NCBI RefSeq assembly: GCF_017695965.1
Contig: NZ_JAAORM010000002.1
Location: forward strand, 558,001-622,000
Length of the DNA stretch: 64,000 nt
Direction: 5' to 3'
DNA from: Prochlorococcus marinus CUG1416
Lineage (GTDB): Bacteria; Cyanobacteriota; Cyanobacteriia; PCC-6307; Cyanobiaceae
The translations under genes and the position numbers were made by a program. This document shows positions 1 through 7,535 of the stretch, one piece after another. A model generated the notes under the pieces. The model was not told the origin of the DNA and made no database searches. It was given only the letters and a program-made list of their open reading frames with translations. Numbering within the stretch: position 1 is the first letter of the stretch; the number at the start of each line of letters is the position of its first letter.

Positions 1-309
1 ATAAGGCTCACCGCTTCTTGGCTCTTGAATAGAGCAAATCATGCTAAGAGTTTTATGTTTATAAAAAGGATCGATCCATGCTGTACTTGCATCAGGCACC
101 ATTGACATATCAGATGCATTAATTGCTTTCCAACCTCTTATTGATGACCCATCAAACGCTAAGCCTTCTGTAAAAGAATCCTCTTCTATCATGTCTGATG
201 TAAGTGTTAAATGTTGCCATTTTCCATGAATATCAGTGAATTTTAAATCGATGAGTTCAATTCCTTCGTCTTTAATTTGACTTAAAACATCTTGAGGTGA
301 CTTAGACAT
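1..309 (-). CDS. glnA: Glutamine synthetase type I, N-terminal part (cut by window edge)
   Basis: Reading leftward from an ATG at 309, the 103 visible codons begin [19 protein letters not shown] and contain [10 protein letters not shown] and [14 protein letters not shown], the conserved N-terminal beta-grasp part of type I glutamine synthetase. The enzyme joins ammonium to glutamate at the cost of ATP and is the main entry of nitrogen into metabolism in cyanobacteria. The catalytic barrel lies beyond base 1. The 213-bp spacer to the next gene holds an NtcA-like site, which fits the known nitrogen control of this gene in cyanobacteria. Identity is secure; only the gene end is missing. Confidence 0.95.
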   Translation of the reverse strand, partial: MSKSPQDVLSQIKDEGIELIDLKFTDIHGKWQHLTLTSDMIEEDSFTEGLAFDGSSIRGWKAINASDMSMVPDASTAWIDPFYKHKTLSMICSIQEPRSGEPY

Positions 310-358
310 AATTTTTTAATACCTTATATGAAATTAATAACTTGATGAGTCTTGTTTT

Positions 359-372
359 GTATCAACCGTAAC
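359..372 (-). promoter_or_regulatory. Candidate NtcA-binding site upstream of glnA
   Basis: Bases 359-372 read GTA-N8-AAC, one mismatch from the NtcA consensus GTA-N8-TAC and a full match to the relaxed GT-N10-AC form. The site lies about 50 bp upstream of the glnA start. On the glnA strand a TATTAA box follows at 339-334, about 19 bp from the site; the usual gap in NtcA-activated promoters is about 22. glnA is a known NtcA target in cyanobacteria. The assignment rests on sequence match and position only. Confidence 0.45.
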
Positions 373-385
373 CTTTTTTAAGGTT
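370..385. repeat. Perfect 6-bp inverted repeat with TTTT loop
   Basis: AACCTT-TTTT-AAGGTT forms a perfect short hairpin or operator-like palindrome in the spacer between glnA and the divergent aminotransferase gene. It overlaps the last bases of the NtcA-like site. No gene ends here, so a terminator role is unlikely. It may be chance in AT-rich sequence. Confidence 0.35.
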
Positions 386-522
386 AGATGGCTTCTTTTA
401 GTGTTTCAAGTCATAAGTTTAATAATTGTTTACGTAAATATTTAAATTGAATGAATTTCTTTATATAAATCTCGCTTATGCGGTGATATTAGTCTAATTT
501 AAAAGTAATTGAATGTAATGCT

Positions 523-1707
523 TTGACAGAGGCGAAACTTATTTCTGCTTTAAATGAAGAGAATTTATCTCATTTCTCAAAGACTTATGTTCCCTCTAGA
601 CTTTTATTAGGTCCCGGTCCTTCAAACGCTCATCCAGAAGTTTTAAACGCTCTTTCTCTAAATCCAATTGGTCATTTAGATGAAGCATATATTTCATTAA
701 TGTCTGATGTTCAAAAACTTCTAAGATATACCTGGCAATGCAATAATCGTCTTACTCTCCCAATGAGTGGTACTGGAAGTGCAGCTATGGAAGCTTCAAT
801 AGCCAATTTTATAGAGGAAGGAGAAAAAATTCTAATAGCTAAAAAAGGATATTTTGGAGACAGACTTGTTGATATGGCTACTAGATATAAAGCAGATATA
901 TCTGTTATGGAAAAACCTTGGGGGGAATCTTTTTCTTATGAAGAAATCAAGTATGAAATAGAGACTAAAAAACCAGCTATATTTGCTATTGTTCATGCTG
1001 AAACATCTAGTGGGGTTTTACAACCTCTTGATGGAATTGGTGATGTATGTAGAAAAAATAACTGCTTGTTTTTAGTTGACGCTGTTACTTCTCTTGGCGC
1101 TTTAGAACTATTGATAGATGAATGGAAAATAGATTTAGCGTATAGTTGTAGTCAGAAAGGACTAAGTTGCCCCCCTGGATTAAGTCCTTTTACAATGAAT
1201 GAGAGAGCTGAAGAAAAACTAAGTTCAAGAAAAACAAAAGTTCCTAACTGGTATTTAGATTTATCCCTTTTAAATAAATATTGGGGTTCAGATCGCGTTT
1301 ACCATCATACAGCCCCTGTAAATATGAATTTTGCTATACGAGAGGGTTTACGATTAATTGCAAATGAAGGTTTAGAAAATGTTTGGATTAGGCATAATAC
1401 CAATGCAAGGAAACTGTGGAATGGTTTAGAAAGTTTAGGCATGGAATTACATGTTTCAAAAGATTATCGATTGCCAACTCTTACAACAGTTAAGATTCCA
1501 CCAGCAGTTGATGGAGATGGTTTTAGAAATCATCTTTTAAGAAACTTTGGAATAGAAATAGGAAATGGACTTGGAGAATTGTCTGGTAAGGTATGGCGTA
1601 TAGGATTAATGGGCTATAACTCAAGTGAAGAGAATGTCGACAGGTTATTAAACCTATTTGATACTGAGTTAAAGAAATATTCTATTTTTGAGTCCTCAAC
1701 TTTTTAA
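523..1707 (+). CDS. Class V PLP aminotransferase (alanine/serine-glyoxylate type)
   Basis: The 394-residue protein is a complete fold-type I class V aminotransferase. It has LLLGPGPSNAHP near residue 27, the cofactor-phosphate loop SGTGSAAMEA (82-91), Asp186 in FLVDAVTS and the Schiff-base lysine Lys212 in YSCSQKGLSCPPG. Family members transfer the amino group of alanine or serine to glyoxylate, so a role in photorespiratory glyoxylate disposal is likely. Cyanobacterial orthologues are often misnamed soluble hydrogenase small subunit. The only in-frame start next to the conserved N-terminus is TTG; the ATG at 518 is out of frame. Its 3' end overlaps the convergent tadA by 26 bp. The exact amino donor is not decided by sequence. 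Confidence 0.88.
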   Translation: MTEAKLISALNEENLSHFSKTYVPSRLLLGPGPSNAHPEVLNALSLNPIGHLDEAYISLMSDVQKLLRYTWQCNNRLTLPMSGTGSAAMEASIANFIEEGEKILIAKKGYFGDRLVDMATRYKADISVMEKPWGESFSYEEIKYEIETKKPAIFAIVHAETSSGVLQPLDGIGDVCRKNNCLFLVDAVTSLGALELLIDEWKIDLAYSCSQKGLSCPPGLSPFTMNERAEEKLSSRKTKVPNWYLDLSLLNKYWGSDRVYHHTAPVNMNFAIREGLRLIANEGLENVWIRHNTNARKLWNGLESLGMELHVSKDYRLPTLTTVKIPPAVDGDGFRNHLLRNFGIEIGNGLGELSGKVWRIGLMGYNSSEENVDRLLNLFDTELKKYSIFESSTF

Positions 1708-2197
1708 ACCATAATTGTAATATTTGACTGCATTCTTCTTCTAATATACCCCCTACAATTTCCATCTTGTGATGAGAGCTTTTATGCTTTGATAAGTCAA
1801 TTGACCCTCCCAATCCACCTCTTTTCTTATCGTAGGCACCAAAAACAACTTTACCCATCCTCGCTTGAATAAGCGCCGATGCACACATGGTACATGGTTC
1901 TAAGTTTGTGATAGTAATACATTCATTAAACCTCCAATCATTTTTTATTAGAGATGCCTGCCTTAGTGCCATTATCTCAGCATGACCTAATGGATCTTTA
2001 TTTACACTTCTCCTGTTAACCCCTCTTCCAATACATCTTCCTCTTTCATCTAAAATTATTGAAGAGATTGGTAGCACAACTTTTCCAATTTCTTCTGATC
2101 TTCTTAATATAGAATTCATCCATTTAATGTAATTTAAATTATTTGTTCCTTTATGTGGATCATTACTACTATTTCCATTTTCAAAAATATTCCTCAT
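1682..2197 (-). CDS. tadA: tRNA-specific adenosine-34 deaminase
   Basis: This 171-residue cytidine-deaminase-fold protein carries the zinc and catalytic signature: His72-Ala-Glu74 in GHAEIMAL and the PCTMC pair at 101-105. TadA converts A34 of tRNA-Arg(ACG) to inosine so that it reads CGU, CGC and CGA. The motif spacing and the QARMGKVVFGA segment favour TadA over cytidine or guanine deaminases. There is an extra hydrophilic N-terminal tail of about 20 residues compared with the minimal family. It converges on and overlaps the aminotransferase gene by 26 bp. Confidence 0.88.
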   Translation of the reverse strand: MRNIFENGNSSNDPHKGTNNLNYIKWMNSILRRSEEIGKVVLPISSIILDERGRCIGRGVNRRSVNKDPLGHAEIMALRQASLIKNDWRFNECITITNLEPCTMCASALIQARMGKVVFGAYDKKRGGLGGSIDLSKHKSSHHKMEIVGGILEEECSQILQLWFKKLRTQK

Positions 2198-2240
2198 TTA
2201 ATAATATTGAGAATAGACTTGTTAAAAGATATCTTATCTG

Positions 2241-3626
2241 ATGACTGAAGATTTAATTAATAAAAAAGATATATACTTCCCTTCCTCTTTAGGGACTAAC
2301 GATAACTTTATTACTCTCCTCAATAGAGCAACTCAAATTCTTTGTGACTGGTTCTCTAATGCCGAGAAATATGGTCCATTAACCTTTGATGAGAATTTCA
2401 AGTGCTTAATGCCTGATGAGTATGGTAATTCTACAGAAGATTTGTTTTCTGAGATTCAATCCCTTCTGAATAATTCATTTAATCCCGTTCATCCTGGCTC
2501 TCTAGCTCATCTTGACCCCCCACCTTTAATTTTTTCTATTTTAGGAGATTTAATTGCTGCTGGCTTAAATAATAATCTTCTTGCTTACGAGTTGTCTCCA
2601 AGTGTTACTTTGCTTGAGGAATCATTATGCAAATGGTTTGCAAAGAAAATAGGGTTTAATGATTCTTCAGGAGGTATAGCAGCTAGCGGAGGCACTTTAA
2701 GTAATTTGAATGCACTTATAGCAGCTAGACATAATGCTGGATTAGGTTCAGATCCTAATTCTGTATTACTTGTAAGTGAAGATGCTCATTCTTCCTTCAT
2801 TAAATGCACAAGAATTATGGGTCTTGATGATTCAAATCTAGTAAAGATTAAAACTGATAATAAAGGTTGTATGGACATAGATAATCTAAAAAATTCTATA
2901 GATCAATGTTCGATAAATAATAAAAAAATCTTTGTTATTGTTGCCACATTAGGAACAACTGTAAGAGGAGCAATTGATCCTATTAAGGATATAAGTGATA
3001 TATGCAAAGAAAGAAATATTTGGCTACATATTGATGGCTCTATTGGTGGGATTTTTGGAGTAACATCTATTCCAATAGAGGGTTTAAATAATATTAATCA
3101 GGCTAATTCCATAACAATAAATCCCCAAAAAATAATTGGCATTACAAAGACTTCCTCTCTGTTATTGGTATCAAATATGCGTACTTTGGAAAATACCTTT
3201 TCGACTGGACTTCCATATATATCATCTAAGGAAAACATAATAAACAGAGGAGAATTAGGTATTCAAGGTTCTAGACCTGCAGAAGTTATAAAACTTTGGC
3301 TTGGATTAAGATCTTTAGGTTTGAAAGGATTGGATGATATATTAAATTCATCAATTAATAGAAAAGACTTTTTTATAAAAAATATTAATAAAAATAAATT
3401 TGAAATATATTCAGGTCCTCTACATATTATTTCTTTCTTACCAAAGGGACTTAATACAAAAGACACGGATTTCTGGACTCAAACTAAAGTTAATGAACTA
3501 ATGAAAAATAATTTTATGATTTCTAGACCAAAATTTAAAGGTAAATATTATTTAAGAGTTGTCATGGGTAATTACAATACTAACGAATCTCATATTGAAG
3601 AACTTTTGAAAATTTTACATGCTTAA
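2241..3626 (+). CDS. Group II pyridoxal-dependent decarboxylase, substrate unknown
   Basis: The 461-residue protein has the order of motifs of the glutamate/aromatic/diaminobutyrate decarboxylase family. These are AASGGTLSNLNAL (148-158), the cofactor-stacking His183 in DAHSSF, Asp265 in WLHIDGSIGG and the likely Schiff-base Lys297 in NPQKIIG, where the family norm is a DPHK or DAHK type motif. Members remove the alpha-carboxyl group of amino acids such as glutamate, aspartate, tyrosine or 2,4-diaminobutyrate. The substrate cannot be told from these motifs. It stands alone, with tadA divergent upstream and a 45-residue membrane ORF immediately downstream. Confidence 0.78.
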   Translation: MTEDLINKKDIYFPSSLGTNDNFITLLNRATQILCDWFSNAEKYGPLTFDENFKCLMPDEYGNSTEDLFSEIQSLLNNSFNPVHPGSLAHLDPPPLIFSILGDLIAAGLNNNLLAYELSPSVTLLEESLCKWFAKKIGFNDSSGGIAASGGTLSNLNALIAARHNAGLGSDPNSVLLVSEDAHSSFIKCTRIMGLDDSNLVKIKTDNKGCMDIDNLKNSIDQCSINNKKIFVIVATLGTTVRGAIDPIKDISDICKERNIWLHIDGSIGGIFGVTSIPIEGLNNINQANSITINPQKIIGITKTSSLLLVSNMRTLENTFSTGLPYISSKENIINRGELGIQGSRPAEVIKLWLGLRSLGLKGLDDILNSSINRKDFFIKNINKNKFEIYSGPLHIISFLPKGLNTKDTDFWTQTKVNELMKNNFMISRPKFKGKYYLRVVMGNYNTNESHIEELLKILHA

Positions 3627-3628
3627 CA

Positions 3629-3766
3629 ATGAATATAGGTAGACCAAAAATTATTGCAGTAGTCACAGGGTTTATCTCTATAGCCATTTGTATTGCCTAC
3701 TTACTTTTAATAACTATCTTTGATTTCAGAACTTATCTAAATGATCAATTATCAAATCTTACATAG
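3629..3766 (+). CDS. 45-residue single-span membrane protein, function unknown
   Basis: An ORF starting at the ATG 3 bp after the decarboxylase stop encodes MNIGRPKIIAVVTGF..., with one hydrophobic segment at about residues 7-31 and a polar tail ending DQLSNLT. The tight spacing suggests cotranscription with the decarboxylase gene. Its last 8 bp overlap the convergent GTPase gene. Basic residues before the membrane span predict an inside N-terminus. I do not recognise a family. The amino-acid pattern and position make a real gene likely. Confidence 0.55.
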   Translation: MNIGRPKIIAVVTGFISIAICIAYLLLITIFDFRTYLNDQLSNLT

Positions 3767-5258
3767 GAAATGGAGGCAAACTTTTATTTGACTTGAAATA
3801 TTTTTTTATCTTAATTTTAGAAATAGCTTCTTTTACGAAGTTATTTAAAATGTCCTCTCTCTTACTTATTCTGTAGATTTTATCTACAACTTCTTGAATT
3901 CCTCCATCTCCCCAATCTTGTCCATTTTTAAAATATTCAATTAAACTTAGTCCTACTATTTTTATTAACCAACCTGCAGTAATAGATTGTATCGATTTAG
4001 ATATTATTATTTTAGTCATACTTGTAGCTAAAGCAGGTGAAAGAATTGCGAGCCCACCTTTTAGTATTCCTTGTTTAGCCAATGCGCTTAGCAATGATTT
4101 CGATAAATCTTTGGCATCTTTTTTAGTAAGCTTTATTTCATATATTTTTGATAATTCCATTATCATTTGAAGGTTAACCGAGGTAGTAGTAAGAAAATCA
4201 ACCGCTGGAAGTGGATTAACTAGGATTACTCCTCCTGTTACCCACATATATTTATTAATCACTTTATTTGACATTAAGTATCTTTGTTCTTGTACGAAAT
4301 TTTTGCTTTTAATACCTAACTTATTTGAGCGAAAAAGGATATTATCTGCCAATAACTCTTCACCACTATTATCTAGCGTTTCAATTATTTCTTTAAATAA
4401 ACTTCCTACCTCTGGAACTATATTTAAGGCCTCTGATTTTACATATGGAGATTGTTGAGGTATTGCAATTGTTTTAACAACTGAAATTTTATTTTTTCTA
4501 GCAGAAGTTATGGAAATTATATTTTCTTTGATGAGGTTATTTTCATCTCTAGACCTTAAATCACATTTATTTAGCACTATTATTATTTTTTTTCCTACTT
4601 TGAATAATTCATTAATTAAATATTTTTCGTATTTATTTATGTCCTGATCTAAGACAAAGAGAACTATGTCAGAATTTGATGCTTGTATAATTGTTGCTTT
4701 TTCTCTTTCTTCGCCTAACTTAGATGGTTCGAATAATCCTGGAGTATCAATTATATTAATGTTTCTTTTTAAGATTGGGATACGAATTTTATAGCTATTA
4801 ATTTGCTTTGTTGTACCTATTTTAGCTGATGTTTGTCCGACAATATTTTTTAATAAAGATCTTGCTATTGAAGTTTTTCCTGAGGAACCTGCTCCAAAAA
4901 GAGTAACTTTATAATCTCCTGTTTTTAATTGTGCCTCAAGTTTATTTTTTTGGTAATTTAACAATTCAACTTTTACTTTATCGTTTATTTTTTTACTTAT
5001 TTTCTCGATCCCTTCCAAACTTATCTTGGCAGCACCATATGTATTCTTGAATGAAAGTGTATTCTTTTTATTTTTGTATATAACTTTATAAACTATTTTC
5101 TTAAATAATTTTTTATCAATATTATAAAATATATACATAGTTATTATTAAAAATAAAAGCGTATAAATATTAACTACTCTTATTAATGTCGAAAATAAAA
5201 TATATAGAAATAAAATAAAGAAAAAATATTTTATATACTTTAATTTAAAGTAATTCAT
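3759..5258 (-). CDS. Membrane-anchored Era-like GTPase with DUF697-like C-terminus
   Basis: The 499-residue protein opens with two hydrophobic segments (about 12-45). A GTPase domain follows with the P-loop GAGSSGKTS at 122-130, the switch-II DTPGL motif and the specificity motif NKCD. The C-terminal third is rich in Gly and Ala (ALAKQGILKGGLAILSPALA) with further hydrophobic helices, as in YcjF/DUF697 proteins. Cyanobacterial relatives are membrane-associated GTPases of unknown role. The start lies 1 bp from the lspA stop region, so it is probably the distal gene of the bioY-lspA-GTPase operon. Confidence 0.75.
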   Translation of the reverse strand: MNYFKLKYIKYFFFILFLYILFSTLIRVVNIYTLLFLIITMYIFYNIDKKLFKKIVYKVIYKNKKNTLSFKNTYGAAKISLEGIEKISKKINDKVKVELLNYQKNKLEAQLKTGDYKVTLFGAGSSGKTSIARSLLKNIVGQTSAKIGTTKQINSYKIRIPILKRNINIIDTPGLFEPSKLGEEREKATIIQASNSDIVLFVLDQDINKYEKYLINELFKVGKKIIIVLNKCDLRSRDENNLIKENIISITSARKNKISVVKTIAIPQQSPYVKSEALNIVPEVGSLFKEIIETLDNSGEELLADNILFRSNKLGIKSKNFVQEQRYLMSNKVINKYMWVTGGVILVNPLPAVDFLTTTSVNLQMIMELSKIYEIKLTKKDAKDLSKSLLSALAKQGILKGGLAILSPALATSMTKIIISKSIQSITAGWLIKIVGLSLIEYFKNGQDWGDGGIQEVVDKIYRISKREDILNNFVKEAISKIKIKKYFKSNKSLPPFPM

Positions 5259-5259
5259 A

Positions 5260-5718
5260 TTATCGTTTCTTTTTAAAAATAGTATAAATTAAAAAAATAA
5301 AACCAATATTAATAGATATATCGGCAATATTAAAAACTGGAAAATTTATAATATTTAAATTTATAAAATCAATTACAAATCCTTTTAATATTCTATCTAT
5401 TCCATTACCAAAAGTTCCGCCAAGAATAAAGCTATAACAATAGAGATCAAAAACGTTTAAAGTATTTTTTCTTAATATTAAATAAATAAGGAATATTGAA
5501 ATAATAATACTTATGAAAGATAAAAATATTCTACTGCCACTAAATATGTTAAATGCTGCCCCATAATTTTTTACAAAGTCTAATCTAAATAAAAGAAAAT
5601 CTTTATTTATAAGTTTTTTATAATTATAAAACATTAAATATTTCGTATATTGATCTATTAAAATAATAAAAATACTTAAAGAAAAGAAATATAATTTTGT
5701 TTGTATTTTGTTAACCAT
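5260..5718 (-). CDS. lspA: Lipoprotein signal peptidase II
   Basis: The 152-residue protein has four hydrophobic segments and the LspA motifs: DQYTK near residue 22, NYGAAFNIFSGS (51-62), GNGIDRI..FVIDFI with catalytic Asp117, and FNIADIS with catalytic Asp133. It cleaves the signal peptide of diacylglyceryl-modified prolipoproteins in the plasma membrane. Its stop is next to the GTPase start and its start overlaps the bioY-like stop by 1 bp, so the genes are translationally coupled. A likely substrate in the window is the LptC-like lipoprotein at 58516. Confidence 0.92.
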   Translation of the reverse strand: MVNKIQTKLYFFSLSIFIILIDQYTKYLMFYNYKKLINKDFLLFRLDFVKNYGAAFNIFSGSRIFLSFISIIISIFLIYLILRKNTLNVFDLYCYSFILGGTFGNGIDRILKGFVIDFINLNIINFPVFNIADISINIGFIFLIYTIFKKKR

Positions 5719-6287
5719 TATTTGCTATGTTTTAAACGTTTTATAGGTTCAATAAATAATAATAGTGGAAATAGCATTAAAAAATGATATCCAATTTTAC
5801 CTAAAGAGTATTTCCCTAAATTATATAAAAATATATTAAATTGACTGTAAAATATAACTTGTATAAAGTTGTAAAATATTCCGGTTAAATGCATAGCACC
5901 TATTGCTATAAATCCATTTTTTAAAAAGTTGCCAAAATTTATTTTATTTCTTGTATTTAAATTATCAATTATTTTGATTAATGGATACACTCCTAATAAA
6001 TATCCAAAATTTGGAGTGAGCAAATATCCTATTGACCCACCGTCATGAAAAACTGGGAATATAAATAACCCTAAAATTATATATATAGTAAATGCTCTAA
6101 AAACAACTTTTCTATTAAATAAAAGTGTTAGTAAAATAATTGTTGGAATTTGCCAAGTGATAGGTATGTCAAAGTTAATACTTGATTTATCAGTAAATGT
6201 GAGTGGAATATTTATAGGAATCAGGGTTGATACTATTATTGATTGAAAACATACCAGTATCTCAATTAATTTATACAAATTGAGCAT
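5718..6287 (-). CDS. bioY: BioY-family biotin transporter substrate-binding (S) component
   Basis: The 189-residue protein is almost wholly hydrophobic with five or six membrane spans. The segments IPITWQIPTIILL, FPVFHDGGSIGYLLTPNFGYLLG and the late FLMLFPLLLFIEP fit the BioY family, which captures biotin in the membrane, alone or with an ECF energy module. No ECF ATPase or T component is next to it. The gene is the first of a leftward group with lspA and the GTPase. The family call rests on the HDGGSIGYLLTP.FGYLLG pattern. Confidence 0.7.
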   Translation of the reverse strand: MLNLYKLIEILVCFQSIIVSTLIPINIPLTFTDKSSINFDIPITWQIPTIILLTLLFNRKVVFRAFTIYIILGLFIFPVFHDGGSIGYLLTPNFGYLLGVYPLIKIIDNLNTRNKINFGNFLKNGFIAIGAMHLTGIFYNFIQVIFYSQFNIFLYNLGKYSLGKIGYHFLMLFPLLLFIEPIKRLKHSK

Positions 6288-6302
6288 GTTTATAAATATT
6301 AT

Positions 6303-7535
6303 TTATAAGCTTCTTAAGGCAACAATCGGATCTAATTTAGAGGCTCTTTTTGCGGGTAAAACACCAAAAATTAAACCTATTGATCCTGAAATAATCATTG
6401 TGGATAAAGTAGTTGTAATACCTACAGATGCAGGAAGTGGTGTAATCAGAGATAATAGAAAAACACCTGATAATCCAGTTGTTGTTCCTATTAATCCTCC
6501 AATTGTAGATAAAATCAATGCCTCAATTAAAAATTGAATTAATATATCCGACTGTTTAGCACCAATTGCTTTTCTAAGACCTATTTCTTCAGTTCTTTCG
6601 CTAACAGAAACAAGCATAATATTCATTATTCCTATACCTCCAACTACTAAAGATACTGCACCAATACCTGCTAATAGAAACGTTAGTCCACTCGTAATAT
6701 TAGTTACAATGTTTAATGCATCTTCTTGTGATCTAACTGCAAAGTCATCATCTCTTATTATTTTATGTCTTTGCCTTAATAAGTTAGTAATTTGAAATTT
6801 TGCTGCGCTGGTTGTCTTTTTATTTTTTGCTTCAACACTTATGAAGCTTAAACTTACACCATATGTAGGATCCTTCCCCGTAATCCTATTAACCATTGTA
6901 GTCAATGGAATATAAGCATTCCTGTCTTGATTACTTCCAAATACTGCCCCTTTGGGTTTTAAAATTCCTATTATTTCATAAGTATGATCTTTAATTCTAA
7001 TTTGTTCCCCAAGTGATGAAGATTTATTTTCAAAAAATTCCTCTTTTAGATCAGGACCTATTACTACATAACTCCTGGCGCTGTTAATATCGCTTTGAGA
7101 TAAGAATCTACCCTTATCCACTTCAAAACTTCTAACATCAAGAAACTCAGGAGTTACACCTGCAATTGATATATTTAGACTTTTAGAATTTGATTGAACT
7201 ATTTCATTCGCAGATATTTGGGGAGCAACTTTGTTAACAGTTGGGACCTGATTACTTATTGCCAGTGCATCTTCTAAAACTAAGTTTTTAGGAAATGAAA
7301 TACCTCTTCTTCTTGTGTCATTATTTCCAGGAACAATAAATAATACATTTGCTCCTAAATTACTTAATTGGTTTTTTGCTAATGTTTGTGCGCCTCTCCC
7401 AAGTCCAACGAGTGTAATAACAGATGCATTTCCTATAATTATTCCCAACATTGTTAAAGAACTTCTCAATTTGTTCGATACTAATGTTTTGGTAGCCATA
7501 CCTAAGGCTTCATTTATTGAGATATTCCTAGACAT
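6303..7535 (-). CDS. MacB/FtsX-type ABC transporter permease
   Basis: The 410-residue protein has the MacB plan: an N-terminal membrane span (LRSSLTMLGIIIGNASVITLVG), a periplasmic domain of about 200 residues, then three C-terminal spans with the FtsX motif GGIGIMNIMLVSVSERTEEIGLRKAIGA. MacB-type permeases do not pump through the membrane but pass force to outer partners, exporting peptides, lipoproteins or toxins. No ATPase subunit is adjacent, so the partner ABC protein must be elsewhere. Its start overlaps the pyruvate kinase stop by 8 bp. Substrate unknown. Confidence 0.85.
   Translation of the reverse strand: MSRNISINEALGMATKTLVSNKLRSSLTMLGIIIGNASVITLVGLGRGAQTLAKNQLSNLGANVLFIVPGNNDTRRRGISFPKNLVLEDALAISNQVPTVNKVAPQISANEIVQSNSKSLNISIAGVTPEFLDVRSFEVDKGRFLSQSDINSARSYVVIGPDLKEEFFENKSSSLGEQIRIKDHTYEIIGILKPKGAVFGSNQDRNAYIPLTTMVNRITGKDPTYGVSLSFISVEAKNKKTTSAAKFQITNLLRQRHKIIRDDDFAVRSQEDALNIVTNITSGLTFLLAGIGAVSLVVGGIGIMNIMLVSVSERTEEIGLRKAIGAKQSDILIQFLIEALILSTIGGLIGTTTGLSGVFLLSLITPLPASVGITTTLSTMIISGSIGLIFGVLPAKRASKLDPIVALRSL

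Noticed and set aside
6280-6537. 85-codon rightward frame antisense to the MacB-like permease gene
   Set aside because: Lies wholly within a well-supported gene on the other strand and has a composition typical of a shadow frame.
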